Shown: one piece after another, positions 12,229 through 23,841 of the stretch
Layout of the letters: every line of letters begins with the position of its first letter
Position numbering within the stretch: the stretch's first letter is position 1
Source: Lingula anatina
Taxonomy: Eukaryota; Brachiopoda; Lingulata; Lingulida; Lingulidae
Direction: 5' to 3'
Assembly: GCF_001039355.2 (NCBI RefSeq)
Contig: NW_019775525.1
Span: 474,728 to 538,727, forward strand
Length of the DNA: 64,000 nucleotides
The notes under the pieces: model-generated
The model's input: only the letters and a program-made list of their open reading frames with translations
The model's database searches: none
Told to the model about the DNA's origin: nothing
Position numbers and translations under genes: made by a program

Positions 12229-12572
12229 TTAAAGTGATAATAACTCTTCGTTTCGGCCAAAAAATGAATTTTCCTGGAGTAAACAACAATTTTCCCAAAC
12301 TTACCAATGGTTAATGAATCCATTTTTACATTCATAGTTGGTCCCTGGTTTTTTCTAAAATGTTTGGTTTTTTGTTAAAATCTCTTAAGAGATTTTAACA
12401 GAGTATAGCCATCAATGGAGGTCACGTGGTCTAAAGACAAGCTCAGATATCATAATAATAGCTATAACTGCCGTTTTTGTGGTAAAACCGAATATATTAT
12501 ATTTCTACGAGTTATTCACAATGTTTTTATTGTGAAATATAGATCTCATACGAAGAGTTATTATCCCTTTAA
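12229..12572. mobile_element. TTAA-flanked MITE, copy 1
   Basis: The ends are inverted: left TTAAAGTGATAATAACTCTTC, right GAAGAGTTATTATCCCTTTAA. The middle has a palindrome (AAAATCTCTTAAGAGATTTT). Related copies lie at 20,704-23,209 (interrupted), 29,060-29,462 and 63,456 to the window end. TTAA at both borders suggests piggyBac-type target choice, but this is tentative. No coding capacity. Confidence 0.65.
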
Positions 12573-12640
12573 TAATAATAATGTTAAACACGGGAAAAAG
12601 ATATCATAATAATGAGATAAGGTGCCAGTCCTGCATACAT

Positions 12641-12730
12641 AACCCTGCTATTATGCTCTACCTTTTATACTTCCCAAACCATGTGTGTACCGGTAGATAG
12701 CCGACTTTCGCTTATCTTAGTCTTCCACGC
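12641..12730 (+). promoter_or_regulatory. Conserved upstream block of galactosyltransferase gene A
   Basis: The words AACCCTGCTATTATGCTC, TTCCCAAACCATGTGTGTA and AGATAGCCGACTTTCGC recur in the same order and spacing before genes B (23,630-23,712) and C (31,360-31,441), each about 130-240 bases before the ATG. This conservation, among flanks that otherwise diverge, suggests a core promoter or 5' UTR. Alternatively it is simply recent duplication. Confidence 0.5.
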
Positions 12731-12829
12731 CATTGTCTATTCCCACTCGGAGTAAGCGTGTATTGAGGTAGCTACCTGTATGCAGCAAATCTACATGTTG
12801 GTAAACTGGAAGAAAAAAGAAAAGAGGGA

Positions 12830-14655
12830 ATGCTGGCAAACGTGAAATTACTTTTCTTCTTCGCTACCTTCTCTGCTGTGAATTTGTTTTGGATTGTAGC
12901 CTTTCACTGGACTACTAGCAGGTATGTCGTGTAAACGAGTGCGTGATTCTAAATTGAAGACATTCGAATATTTTTGAGCGGACTAAATGCCATTATTTAA
13001 AACGTTGATCAATTCAGTGTTGTTTTAGTATTAATCATACTTTTGGTGACATACAAGACGGGTATCCGGAGTCAAGGTATACTACTAAGTCGCATTCAGT
13101 TCGACTTTGAACAGAGTAAGGCTTTAATTGCAACTCCTTGGGTCAGCCCATCTGCTTATTTAACATTACAGTAATAACAATTAAATTTGTGAATGAATTG
13201 TAAAAATTCAGTTATGGGAAAATATTTGGAAGTGTTAACAGTATGTACCCAGCCTCTGAAATGCTCTTCCTCCACAGGCAACACCTTGCGGAGCTAGCGG
13301 GCATACTCAGGTGTGTTAAACCCCTTCACACTGGACAGTGTCCCTTCTGCGTCTTTTATACGATCATGAAACAGGCAGCGCTGTGGTCGTAGAAAATAGG
13401 CACAAGCATCACTTTGGTTGCAGAATGAATGCTCAGTGATCGGCCAGTTCTCGGCACGTAAAGTATTTTTAAACTCTCAAATAGGGCCGTACTATAGGAG
13501 GAAGAAAGGACGCCGTCCAGTGTAAAGGGGACTTTACTAAAATAACTTTGTCGCGTATTGTTTTGCAACTCCCTGGCCTTGCTCTATCGCCATTCATGTC
13601 GACTTCTTTTAACTGTGGGATAAGAGGGAGAATGCAAACCACCGCCTTTTCTTTCTTTTTTGATTAAAAAAGATTTTTTCAGGCTCAACAGCAAGACTCT
13701 TTAACTGACCCCTCTTTACTAATCAAACGAGGTCCAAATTAATTACAGAAAGATGAACGAAGATCTGGTCGCTAACTCTTTGGGTTTATGCCATGAAAAC
13801 CAGGAAAATTTAGGTAAGGAACGTGAATAAATCGGGGTCCCTAAAAACAGCAATGCCGTTACAATATGGTACCTATATATACGTGGTTCATTGTACTTGA
13901 AAAATGAAAAATAAGCACTATGAGATTAACCTTTCAATGTCAAACCAACTGGACAGATACTTACCCATTACCAGGGACACAGATTGATTTTTCACATAGA
14001 TATTCAAAGATGCCTTTGGTTAATTCATGACCAAATTTTCCAAAGAAAAGTGCAAGTACATTTCATCTGCAGCCCTGGTAGTAGCAGATACTCACGCAGA
14101 AGCATATTGGAGATGCTCCAAACAACACATAAGGTTAATCAACGTGTCATCAAAACGGATTGAGCAAAATAGCGAATGCAATTGTACTTGTTCCATTAAA
14201 TACACCTTTGACTTAAGATATGCAAGTGCCTTCTTTTTCAATTTTAGGAAATACATTTAAAGTTAATCTGAATCTTTTGCCAATGCCAAATAGAACGGAG
14301 CTGTTTAAAGAGGTCGCCACCGGAGGCCGATGGGCACCTACGTCATGCAAACCTAGGGACCACGTGGCCATCATCATCCCTTACCGTGACAGACAAGAAC
14401 ACCTGGATATTCTGCTCCAAAATCTTCATCCTTTTCTACAAAGTCAGAAGTGCCAATACCAGATATTTGTCGTTGAACAGGTCCATTGTTTAGTGTCCAT
14501 GCATTGCTTCGTAGCTCTCTCTCTCTCTCTCTCTCTCAGTAAAGAAACATGGTGGCACACGGCAGCGCGTCATCATCATTATTCTCTGGCTCGTGTTCTA
14601 CGGAACAGCAACACTCAAATATTCTAAATTAATAATAATGACAATAATAATAATA

Positions 14656-14690
<35 letters not shown>

Positions 14691-15667
14691 NTGATTAAAA
14701 AAGATTTTTTCAGGCTCAACAGCAAGACTCTTTAACTGACCCCTCTTTACTAATCAAACGAGGTCCAAATTAATTACAGAAAGATGAACGAAGATCTGGT
14801 CGCTAACTCTTTGGGTTTATGCCATGAAAACCAGGAAAATTTAGGTAAGGAACGTGAATAAATCGGGGTCCCTAAAAACAGCAATGCCGTTACAATATGG
14901 TACCTATATATACGTGGTTCATTGTACTTGAAAAATGAAAAATAAGCACTATGAGATTAACCTTTCAATGTCAAACCAACTGGACAGATACTTACCCATT
15001 ACCAGGGACACAGATTGATTTTTCACATAGATATTCAAAGATGCCTTTGGTTAATTCATGACCAAATTTTCCAAAGAAAAGTGCAAGTACATTTCATCTG
15101 CAGCCCTGGTAGTAGCAGATACTCACGCAGAAGCATATTGGAGATGCTAATCAACGTGTCATCAAAACGGATTGAGCAAAATAGCGAATGCAATTGTACT
15201 TGTTCCATTAAATACACCTTTGACTTAAGATATGCAAGTGCCTTCTTTTTCAATTTTAGGAAATACATTTAAAGTTAATCTGAATCTTTTGCCAATGCCA
15301 AATAGAACGGAGCTGTTTAAAGAGGTCGCCACCGGAGGCCGATGGGCACCTACGTCATGCAAACCTAGGGACCACGTGGCCATCATCATCCCTTACCGTG
15401 ACAGACAAGAACACCTGGATATTCTGCTCCAAAATCTTCATCCTTTTCTACAAAGTCAGAAGTGCCAATACCAGATATTTGTCGTTGAACAGGTCCATTG
15501 TTTAGTGTCCATGCATTGCTTCGTAGCTCTCTCTCTCTCTCTCTCTCTCAGTAAAGAAACATGGTGGCACACGGCAGCGCGTCATCATCATTATTCTCTG
15601 GCTCGTGTTCTACGGAACAGCAACACTCAAATATTCTAAATTAATAATAATGACAATAATAATAATA

Positions 15668-15714
<47 letters not shown>

Positions 15715-17056
15715 TAGTTTTATCATGATTGATCATTTATAAAAATAATGCTGTTGAATACAAATAATCAATTATTATTATTTAAAAAGTTACTATAATT
15801 ATTTTTTTTATAGCAGATGTTGTTTTTAATTCATCCTTGGCTTTGTATATCTGCAGGCGCATCCAGAACCTTTTAACACGGGGTATGCCAAAAATGTAGG
15901 ATTTGTAGAGGCCAGTGCCCTGTTTAATTTCACCTGCTACATATTTCAAGACGTGGATAAAATCCCTATGAACAATTCACTACTGTATAGATGTCCGCCT
16001 GACAGAGTTTTTCATTTTGCCTCTGCTGAGGACAGGTTTCATTACAGGTCTGTATGAAAAATCATTTACCCCGTTTTTTTTTGTTTTTTGTTTGTTTGTT
16101 TGTCCCCCCCCCCTTTTATGTCTGAATATCTGATTTTGAATCATTTACAATTGTAATCTTTTTGACTGTAACAGTTTGACGGCACCGACTGTATAGGTTG
16201 TAATAATTAAATCTTAAAAGACCCTCAATTCCTGGACATATACCCATCATTCGATGTATGCCGCTGTCCAGATTAAGGGCGGATCCAGGATTATTTGAAG
16301 GAGGGTCCTCGGATACGAAGCCGCCCCCCCCCCCTCCCCGCTGAAAGGCCCCAAAATTTTTTGGTGTTTTAGAGGGCGAAAGGTGCCATTTGTTACGGTT
16401 TAGAACTATAAATCAGCTAGTCAAAATTCTAAATTCAAGAGGGAAATATTAGTGTGATCGTTTTCGAAAAATCAAATGGGGGTTCAGAACCCCCTGCCCC
16501 TCCCCCCTCCGGGCCCGGTTTCTTAAAATATCCTGACCTTTGGCATGGCTATAAAATATATTTTCAGTTCGAAAAAGGGACCCATTGTTCTTTACCCCAA
16601 AATGTTTCACATTTCTGTGAATTACTGTATTTTTACCTTAATTGTCCATGTCGGTATTTCCATTTGTTTAGGTGTCAGCACCTATGATGACGACAATTAT
16701 GACACTTTATCATTTATAAAATAGTAGTAAAATCTTGTGTAATAACAAAATGGCAAAAATTCAGATCTATTCTTTTTTAGCGGACACGATGTATTCAATT
16801 GAGGTTTTAATGCCTTCTTCTCTATATTCTGACTAAACTCATTCATGGCCATGAAGTACATGTCGACTTCGTTATTTACATGTTTATTCATTAATTATTA
16901 GTACTGAAATTTGCCATAATGACATTGAAAATAGCACGGTGTTGTAATTAACCTTATTAGTAATATGTCAATCTGTGCTTTCGCCAGCTTTACTGTCTAT
17001 GTATCTTCGTTTTTATTATTTATTTATTTTTATTTATTTATTTTTTATTTATTTTT

Positions 17057-17116
<60 letters not shown>

Positions 17117-19386
17117 GTGGTTTAATCTTTGATTTGATCAAATAGTGAGGAGCAGGCCAAAGTACACGCACATGTAATGACATTTAAATTTGAACAACAT
17201 ATAATAAATAACTTAGTAGGCCTATATTTCGATAATGCACTTTATAAAGTAAACGTCATACATGTATTATTATACAAGCATATGCATGGAATAGATGCTG
17301 TGTTTTCAGGCTACCCCATGTCAACTACACCGGAGGTGTTATTGGGGTAACTTCCGACACATTCAAGAAGATAAACGGATTTCCTAATCATTTGATTAGA
17401 TGGGGTGGCGATGACGACGACCTTTTTCAGAGGTAGGTTGAATAAATAACAGAACCAAATCAGTTCACCTGAAGACGGCTTTGTGGTAAGGTCAAAACGT
17501 CATTACCTGTTTTGCACCGCTTATTTCTTCAAGTTACTTCAATATTTACGTGCTTCATTTCATGTTTATCGTCTGCTCAGAGCGTGACAACGTTGTTCAG
17601 GTACTCATAAGTGCACAAGAAAAAAATAGTTCTGAACAACAACTGTCAGAAACAAGACAAAATTTCTCCATATATTTCAAAGAATTAATATTAAGATATT
17701 TAATCATGTTTTAAAAGAATGCATTGTGGTTTTTGGTGTCGGTCAATATGATGTGTTGCAGGCCTTAGAGAGGTAAGTAAGAGGTAAGTCCATATCTTAT
17801 TAACTATTTTTCAATATTTTTTAGGAGTGTCTCTCAAAACGTTCCCATTCAGCATGCCAACAAACATTTAGGCATGTACAGAGTATTAAATCATACAAGA
17901 CTGCCTGGCTCCGAAAACAAGGAGGGGTGAGTTATCATTATTTTGTAAGTGGGGTTGGGGGAGTATCATATTTTTGGGTAGCTAAGTATCTTTTTAAATA
18001 TACGTATGACTTAAATGACAAAAACTAATGAATTATTTGATTTCCTGTGACATAAGCCCAATAGTTTTGTGAATTTTTAGTCGGGTTTATACAATCAATG
18101 TTTTAGCAACTCCAGGGCCATACAGTCAGAAAAAATGTCCAATGCTGCATACCCTTCGTTGTAAAATTATTATCCTTCCAAATATTCCATAGTTATCCAA
18201 TGGTGGTGTTTGCATCGCAACTGTATAAACACTACGGACCGTGGGATAGTGGACTGATCACGCTGAACTACACCCGACTAGCAACAGAGTATAGGCAAAC
18301 ACACACGTGGATCAAATACAATGTAGATCAGAAAAGCATGATGAAGGTACGAAATGGCAGAACTATTGTCGAAAAAAACTCCACAGATAAGGATCAAGTT
18401 GCTACGTACATGTCTGTATCACAGTAAAATTCTCCTCCTCTATTGTATGCATTTTATTTGCTCGCTTCATGACTACCCCCTCCCAAAAATGGATCTGTCA
18501 TAGGCTGTATTCCCAGAGCTTTTAGATCGATCTATCCCCGCGGGGAGTCTCACTAGATTACTTTCAGATAATCCGACTTAAATGTCCGTCCCGCCTACTA
18601 CACGCTGTAAGGGGGTAATTAACTTTCGTGTCCGCTCGGCTGACAGCTATTTAGCGTGAACCCCCAGGGAGTTAGGTCGATCTAAAGTAGATCGATCTAA
18701 TCTCTGGAAATGGGGTCTAAGTCTCTATGGCCTATAGCCTGTCCTCTAAAGATGTTTTCTTTTTAATTTCAGACCGCATGGAGGGGCATTATGGACACCA
18801 AGTATGACAAAGCAATCCATGGTACCTATTGGGCAATTAACTACGAACGGGCTTACAAAATATTTCCTAAGTAAGTCGACTTTAAAAAGCGCAAGACGCC
18901 TTTTGATATGTGCTGACTGTCTAGAGGATTACAAAATATGCAATCACATTTAATGTTTTGAAACCAGTAATTTTATGTCCTGGCAGCATTTTGATTAGAC
19001 AGAATATAATGCAGTAACATGGTCTAGATGGCTAACATAGGTTTTATTATCTTTATGTCACCTCCAATGAGGTATTTATCTACTTTTAAGCTTATGAGTA
19101 AGCATTATAATCGATCATATAAGATTTTACATATTTTATATAAGCCATTGCAAATAACGAACTCTAAGATTTCCTCCTAAGTGCGCCTGAATTTTTCAGG
19201 TTGCATGCCAGGTATGACGTAATCTATTGCTCGGCTTGAATTTCATTTTACAGAATTAAAGAAGAAATGGAGAAGAAAGCAAGCGCCTCTGCACGTATCT
19301 CACTGAAGAAAATAAAACAGCACAGGAAAGTTCGCCCAAAGAGTGCAAACTCACGACGACATAAGATGTATATTAAGGGTTTTTGA
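12830..19386 (+). CDS. B4GALT: Beta-1,4-galactosyltransferase-like protein A (GT7; 9 exons, 396 aa)
   Basis: Exons: 12830-12921, 13749-13813, 14248-14480, 15857-16047, 17310-17432, 17825-17926, 18193-18346, 18773-18870, 19254-19386 (exons 2 and 3 occur again at 14780-14844 and 15260-15492). The total is 1,191 nt and all phases match. It is a type II Golgi-type protein: short N-terminus, hydrophobic anchor at about 6-26, and a short stem. The catalytic domain has GGRWAP, IPYRDRQEHL, DVD (162-164), NGFPN and WGGDDDD (225-231). By alignment to mammalian B4GALT1 from memory, Tyr200 matches Tyr289, which favours UDP-Gal over UDP-GalNAc. His258 matches metal ligand His347, but Val255 falls where Met344 is expected. 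Asp228 replaces the usual Glu of WGGEDDD. FNRA is FNTG here. The C-terminus is strongly basic. It probably acts in the Golgi on glycoproteins or glycolipids; the acceptor is unknown. Confidence 0.9.
13321..13530. mobile_element. Inverted-repeat element, GGACGGCGTCC family, copy 2
   Basis: The left end CCCCTTCACACTGGACAGTG and right end CCGTCCAGTGTAAAGGGG are inverted repeats. It lies in intron 1 of galactosyltransferase gene A and is shorter than the copy at 9,608-9,959. Confidence 0.65.
13964..14085. mobile_element. CCAGGG-family inverted-repeat element in gene A intron 2
   Basis: The ends ATTACCAGGGACACAGAT and GCAGCCCTGGTAGTAG are imperfect inverted repeats. Related elements sit in intron 2 of gene B (24,489-24,637), intron 2 of gene C (32,239-32,385) and an intron of the cellulase-lyase gene (40,683-40,819). 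A second copy in gene A lies in the duplicated segment. Confidence 0.5.
14641..14690. repeat. ATT microsatellite
   Basis: Perfect trinucleotide tract next to the single N at 14,691, probably the cause of the assembly break. Similar ATT tracts occur at about 15,655-15,710, 17,044-17,117, 20,378-20,436 and 39,938-39,990. Confidence 0.9.
14693..15710. repeat. Haplotype-like direct duplicate, copy 2, carrying exons 2-3 of gene A
   Basis: Second copy of 13,663-14,690 with exon 2 at 14,780-14,844 and exon 3 at 15,260-15,492. It is contiguous with exon 4 at 15,857, so this copy is the one physically linked to the rest of gene A. It ends in an ATT microsatellite. Confidence 0.8.
18509..18711. mobile_element. 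Inverted-repeat element with AGATCGATCT ends
   Basis: The left end ATTCCCAGAGCTTTTAGATC and right end GATCTAATCTCTGGAAAT are inverted repeats with inner AGATCGATCT palindromes. It lies in intron 7 of galactosyltransferase gene A. No coding capacity. Confidence 0.6.
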
Positions 19387-20393
19387 TCTTCCCGTCTAAA
19401 AACATCCAATTTTTAACGCATGCTCTGTAAGGAGTGTAGTACTGATTTTATGAACAATCAAAAGACGTTAAAATAAGATTAGAATGAGGTGATTCTTTTC
19501 ACAACTACAAAAACATACAGAGAGCGCAGACTGACGCTAAGGACTCTGCACTGATAAAAATGTGGAAGATGAAGAGGCATTCATAGCACAAAGAAGGTCA
19601 TTGGCCCTATCTCGCAATGGTTAAAAGCTACTTGGACCCAGACAGATATCTAGATTACCGATCACTGATCACCACCAAAAGCTAATCACTTCCAAGTTAA
19701 TCAATTTGTTGCCTTTCCTGAAAATGTCAATAATATCCACCAATAACCTTTTGAGATGGTGACAAACAAACAAACAAAAAAAAAGCTTACAGGGAGAGAA
19801 ACGGAAGTGAAAATATTACCTCCTTAGCGTCGGTAACTAGTATTTCCATAATGGTCATTATTTTAGTCGCGATCTTTGACGGCACAGCTGGTGGTAGCGA
19901 ATGCGGTAGTTGGGATCGTACACTAAAATGGAAAGATCGTTGAACGTGATTTGTAATATTACAAACATATCACTTGTGATATACTGTATACATGAATGTT
20001 AAGACAGTAAGAGACAAGTCAGATGTGTCGTCGGCATTATGCTGAAGTACACTGGAATTATACCAATACTTTTTTATTGAAAATTAGTTGTATCATGACT
20101 TTAAAAATATGTTCTCTTTTTTTATTTATTTATTTTTTATGTTCCTATATATGCCGTGAACCATCCAAAATAAATTTTACTAGTTGTCATCTTAACATTA
20201 TACTATCTATTTTAATATCTGAAATTCTTTACTGTCCATATATTCATTTACATTGCATTTTAATATCTTAATATCTTAACTGCCCATTTATTTATTGTCT
20301 TTATTTATCTTATTCTGTTCATTTTACCCATGTAAGGTCTACTAAAATTTATATGGATTTTAGACTATGAATAATAATAATAATAATAATTAC

Positions 20394-20435
<42 letters not shown>

Positions 20436-20703
20436 CTACAGTATCATGACGCTTTCAGTAGCACAGTTAGTCTAATGGTAAGACAGTTAAAAAATTAAAA
20501 CACCAATCTTTTGCGGCGTGACACAAAAATCAAAATTCAGATATCTAAACATCAAGCACGTCAATGCCATCTCGGATACAACATGGACAATTCAAAGCGA
20601 TTATCCTTTGATCCTTTAACCTTCTGTTATGGGAGCATTCAGATAGACAGTGTACCAAATGCGATCCTACTCTGTGGTGGCACTCGATTAGAGCAGTCCG
20701 CTG
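19387..20703. other. 3' flank of gene A and intergenic DNA
   Basis: This holds the probable 3' UTR of gene A and flank blocks shared with the downstream side of gene B and with 10,590-11,300. It also has an ATT microsatellite at 20,378-20,436. A short stretch at 20,461-20,490 loosely resembles a tRNA 5' half but lacks a matching 3' half. No gene seen. Confidence 0.5.
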
Positions 20704-23209
20704 TAAGGGATAATAACTGTTCGTTTTGGCAAAAACAACAATTTTCCCATACTAACCAATGGTTAATGAACCCATTTCTTCATTGAAAGTTAGTTTCTTT
20801 TTTTTTTTTCTTAAATGTTTGCTTTTTTGTAATAATCTCTTTTAAGAGATTATTACTGAGTATAGACCTTTTTCATCTTTTCCGGAAATACGAAGTGCGC
20901 ACGACAGGAACCGCGCGCCACAGGGGTCATGATGGTTCTCTGCTGTTTCCAGCATGGCAATGCTAGGTGTAGATGATGTACAAGGTGTGCATATAAAAAG
21001 GTCGTTTGCAGCTTGCACTGCTTTCTGTCAAACTAAAAAGGTGGCTGAAGCACAGAAATGCGTAAGCTGTAGGCAAGAAAACAGCTATTTGGACGGAGGA
21101 TCAATCAATTAAATGTTTTTTCTCAGTTTAAATACGATGCGCTGTACAACTAGACTTCACCTAAGCGTCCGAGCCTTGGCTGCACTTTCAATAGTGATGA
21201 CGAACTAAAGCTTCAGAGTTCTTTTAAATGCCTCCGATAATAAAGATATGCGAAAGAGACTCGTTATTTTTTATATATATCAAATCAAAACAGCCAGTAG
21301 ACTCGTACACAGCTTTCAAGAGTGTGGACAGGTGCGTAGGCCTACGTCTTCACAATATTACATGTATATATGCAAGCTGTGGCGATATCACCTCATTTAC
21401 CGGCAGTATCAATTCATTGCGATTTTTATGTCTTGTTGAAAGGGTGTCTTAAGAGATTTTTGGAATGATAAAATAAAAAGATTCCCTGCATTGTTTGACT
21501 CGTACCTAAAAGTGACACGCAGATTGTTCGTCGGTGAACTGATTAAATCGTTTGGTACCTGATAAGGCATATCAGGTGTTACTTATTCAATTGTTCAGTT
21601 TGGGGGGGCGGCCACAACTACGACCTTTCCTCTGTAATTAAAACCTTCTAATTTATAAGTGTTAAACAGGTGAGACAGGAATTCCCGAATCTTTCCCAGA
21701 CGATAATTAAAGTTTACCGTGTCTTACTCTAGTATATGCACAAAATTTACGACAGGTAAAAAATGTCAGACTTTCGGTCTGACAAATATGAAAATTTTCT
21801 CAAACTGAAACAAAACCGTCAGGCAAAAACAAAATTATAGAAATAGACCAAATTATTTGATTTGTAAATGTTTTCATGCGTATTTTCATCGTTTTCAATC
21901 AAAGACAATAAAATCATTCAAATAAAGTGTTTTCCACACATTTCATACTTTTTAACTATCTAAGACAGAGTTAAATATACGTAGGCCTAATTTTATACTA
22001 AGCATATTTGCATTACTTTAAAAATACTGTACGTTAATTGTTTTATTATTTTTATTATCCATTTTGTCTTTACCATACATGTATTATGCACGTGTAGCTT
22101 ACAGAAAGGCTTCTCTGCATTAACAATATATGCCCATTGAATTTTCCAATTCTCTTGTCATTGAGTTCAGAAATAAATAACTTTTTATTTTGCCGGTAAC
22201 GCGTTCAACAAGGGCCGATGTACATTATTCTTCGTATGTCTCTGTTGATCTTGATAATATGAGCCCCGTTTGTACAAATCAGTAATACGTACAGGGTGTA
22301 CGGGACTGGATACATAATAATAAAAATTTTATTAACGTCTCACGTTAAAAAAAATAGAACCCACCCTACTGAGGGTTATGAGAGACTAAAACCTGTGTTA
22401 GGCCTTCTACATTTAAAATGATCACTTATCAATAAAACACACACAAAAAGGATATTACATACAAAACTTTTCAAACCTTCTCTTTGTTGTTACACAAAAA
22501 GTCGTGAAAGTTCTTGAATTTTTGTAAGTAGAATCCCCGTGTAAAACCTCACAGCTTTTACTTTCTTTTTCCATAATCTCATACTTAAAGTCTTTTCTTT
22601 CTTTTTATGCCCCTATTCTTCAGTTTTTTCTTCAGAACTTTGTTTTTATCGCAGTGTTTACCCCCGAGTTCTAGTTCGTTATATCCGTTGATTAACTAAG
22701 CATTTCTGTTTTTATTAAAGCACCGTTGATCTCCTAATATTATAGTTTTTCTTCCCGCCTTCTCGCCTTCGAAATGTTCAGCGCAAACGCGGTGCCCTGC
22801 TTTTGATCCAAACCTGCTATATTTTTCTTTCTTTCTACCATATTTTTCATTCTAACGGGTTTGTTGGGAACTTATTATACCTCATGTGTCAATCTCGCTT
22901 ACTGTTATTGTAGCAGCGGGACAAAAAGCACGTAAACTCAGCCATGGTTTTTAGCACCGCTGTAAGTGTTTCGACATAGCAGGGCTCCCCTACCCACAAT
23001 GCAATTTCCATTTCCGGAAAAGATGAAAAAGGTTAATAGCCATCTATTGAGGTCACGTGGTCCGATGACAAGTTCAGATATTAGAAAAATAGCTTAAACT
23101 GCTGTTTTTGTGGTACAACAGAATATATCATATTTCTATGAGTTGTTTCTAATGTTTTTTTTTTTACCTTGAAATATAGATCTCATACGAAGAGCCATTA
23201 TCTCTTTAA
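20704..23209. mobile_element. TTAA-family MITE, copy 2, split by a nested element
   Basis: The left part (20,704-20,865) and right part (23,034-23,209) together reproduce the copy at 12,229-12,572. The left part ends GAGTATAG and the right resumes ATAGCCATC, so the break falls at GAGTATAG/CCATC of the intact copies. The insertion is described separately. Confidence 0.7.
20866..23033. mobile_element. Nested 2.17-kb inverted-repeat element
   Basis: Perfect 24-base inverted ends (outer part ACCTTTTTCATCTTTTCCGG) at 20,866-20,889 and 23,010-23,033. The host MITE is interrupted exactly at these borders, with a short ATAG-like repeat on each side. The interior has no frame long enough for a transposase, so it is probably non-autonomous. 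The superfamily is not determined. Confidence 0.75.
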
Positions 23210-23223
23210 CTGAATGACACTCC

Positions 23224-23280
23224 TCCTCGAGCAGTTGGGGCTAATTGCAGCTGGGTTCATTGCCCCATAGCTGCTCGAGG
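23224..23280. repeat. Hairpin-forming inverted repeat
   Basis: The arms CCTCGAGCAGTTGGGGC and GCCCCATAGCTGCTCGAGG can pair around a loop of about 20 bases. It directly follows the right end of the interrupted MITE. I see no RNA-gene signature. Confidence 0.45.
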
Positions 23281-23629
23281 ATGCGTGTCAGACAATTAAG
23301 CTTATTCCACTGACTGCACTTAGCGAGAATCCTCAGTAGAATTGGGCCGAACCGACTAGTACGATGTGTCTATCTGATTGGGGTTTAAGAGAAATTTTAA
23401 AGTGTCTCAGTATCGGACAGTGCTACCCCATATAAGAAATTATACGTAATTATCATAAATTCGCTTATATGTGTACTTTTAAGACCAGATAAGTACACGG
23501 TACATGTAAAACTGGTCAGCAAATTGAAAAGTACGCATGAATAATGAATTGCGCTTTACAAGATATGCTAGACTAGATATCAATCATAGTAATTGCGTTG
23601 ATCTGATTATTTACTAGTGCTGCATATAA

Positions 23630-23712
23630 AACCCTGCTATTATGCTCCCAAAATTATGCTTCCCATACAATGTCTGTAGATAACCGACTTTCACATCCCT
23701 CCGTCTACAGCA
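23630..23712 (+). promoter_or_regulatory. Conserved upstream block of galactosyltransferase gene B
   Basis: Same ordered words as before gene A: ACCCTGCTATTATGCTC, TTCCCATACAATGTCTGTAG and ATAACCGACTTTCAC. A CATATAAAA just before it could serve as a TATA element. The ATG lies about 130 bases downstream of the block. Confidence 0.5.
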
Positions 23713-23841
23713 CACTGGCCACTGAATCAACACCATGCATTTACATATACCTTCATGCACTGAGCAGGCATTGTGATAACCTTGCAGTTACTCGTGCTAG
23801 GAAACAGGAATATCGAAGTGTAGACAGAATATAAGACAAAG

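Larger units (their letters stand above)
13663..14690. repeat. Haplotype-like direct duplicate, copy 1, carrying exons 2-3 of gene A
   Basis: This matches 14,693-15,710 almost perfectly, with a single N at 14,691 between them. The only clear difference I see is a 19-base insertion here after GGAGATGC near 14,114, apart from the ATT tract length. Both copies carry identical exon 2 and exon 3. Using both in one transcript would repeat the nucleotide-binding segment, so one copy is probably an uncollapsed allele. Confidence 0.8.

Noticed and set aside
20455-20500. tRNA-like sequence (TTAGTCTAATGGTAAGAC)
   Set aside because: It loosely resembles the D-arm region of a tRNA, but no acceptor stem, anticodon arm or T-arm can be matched; at most a SINE remnant.
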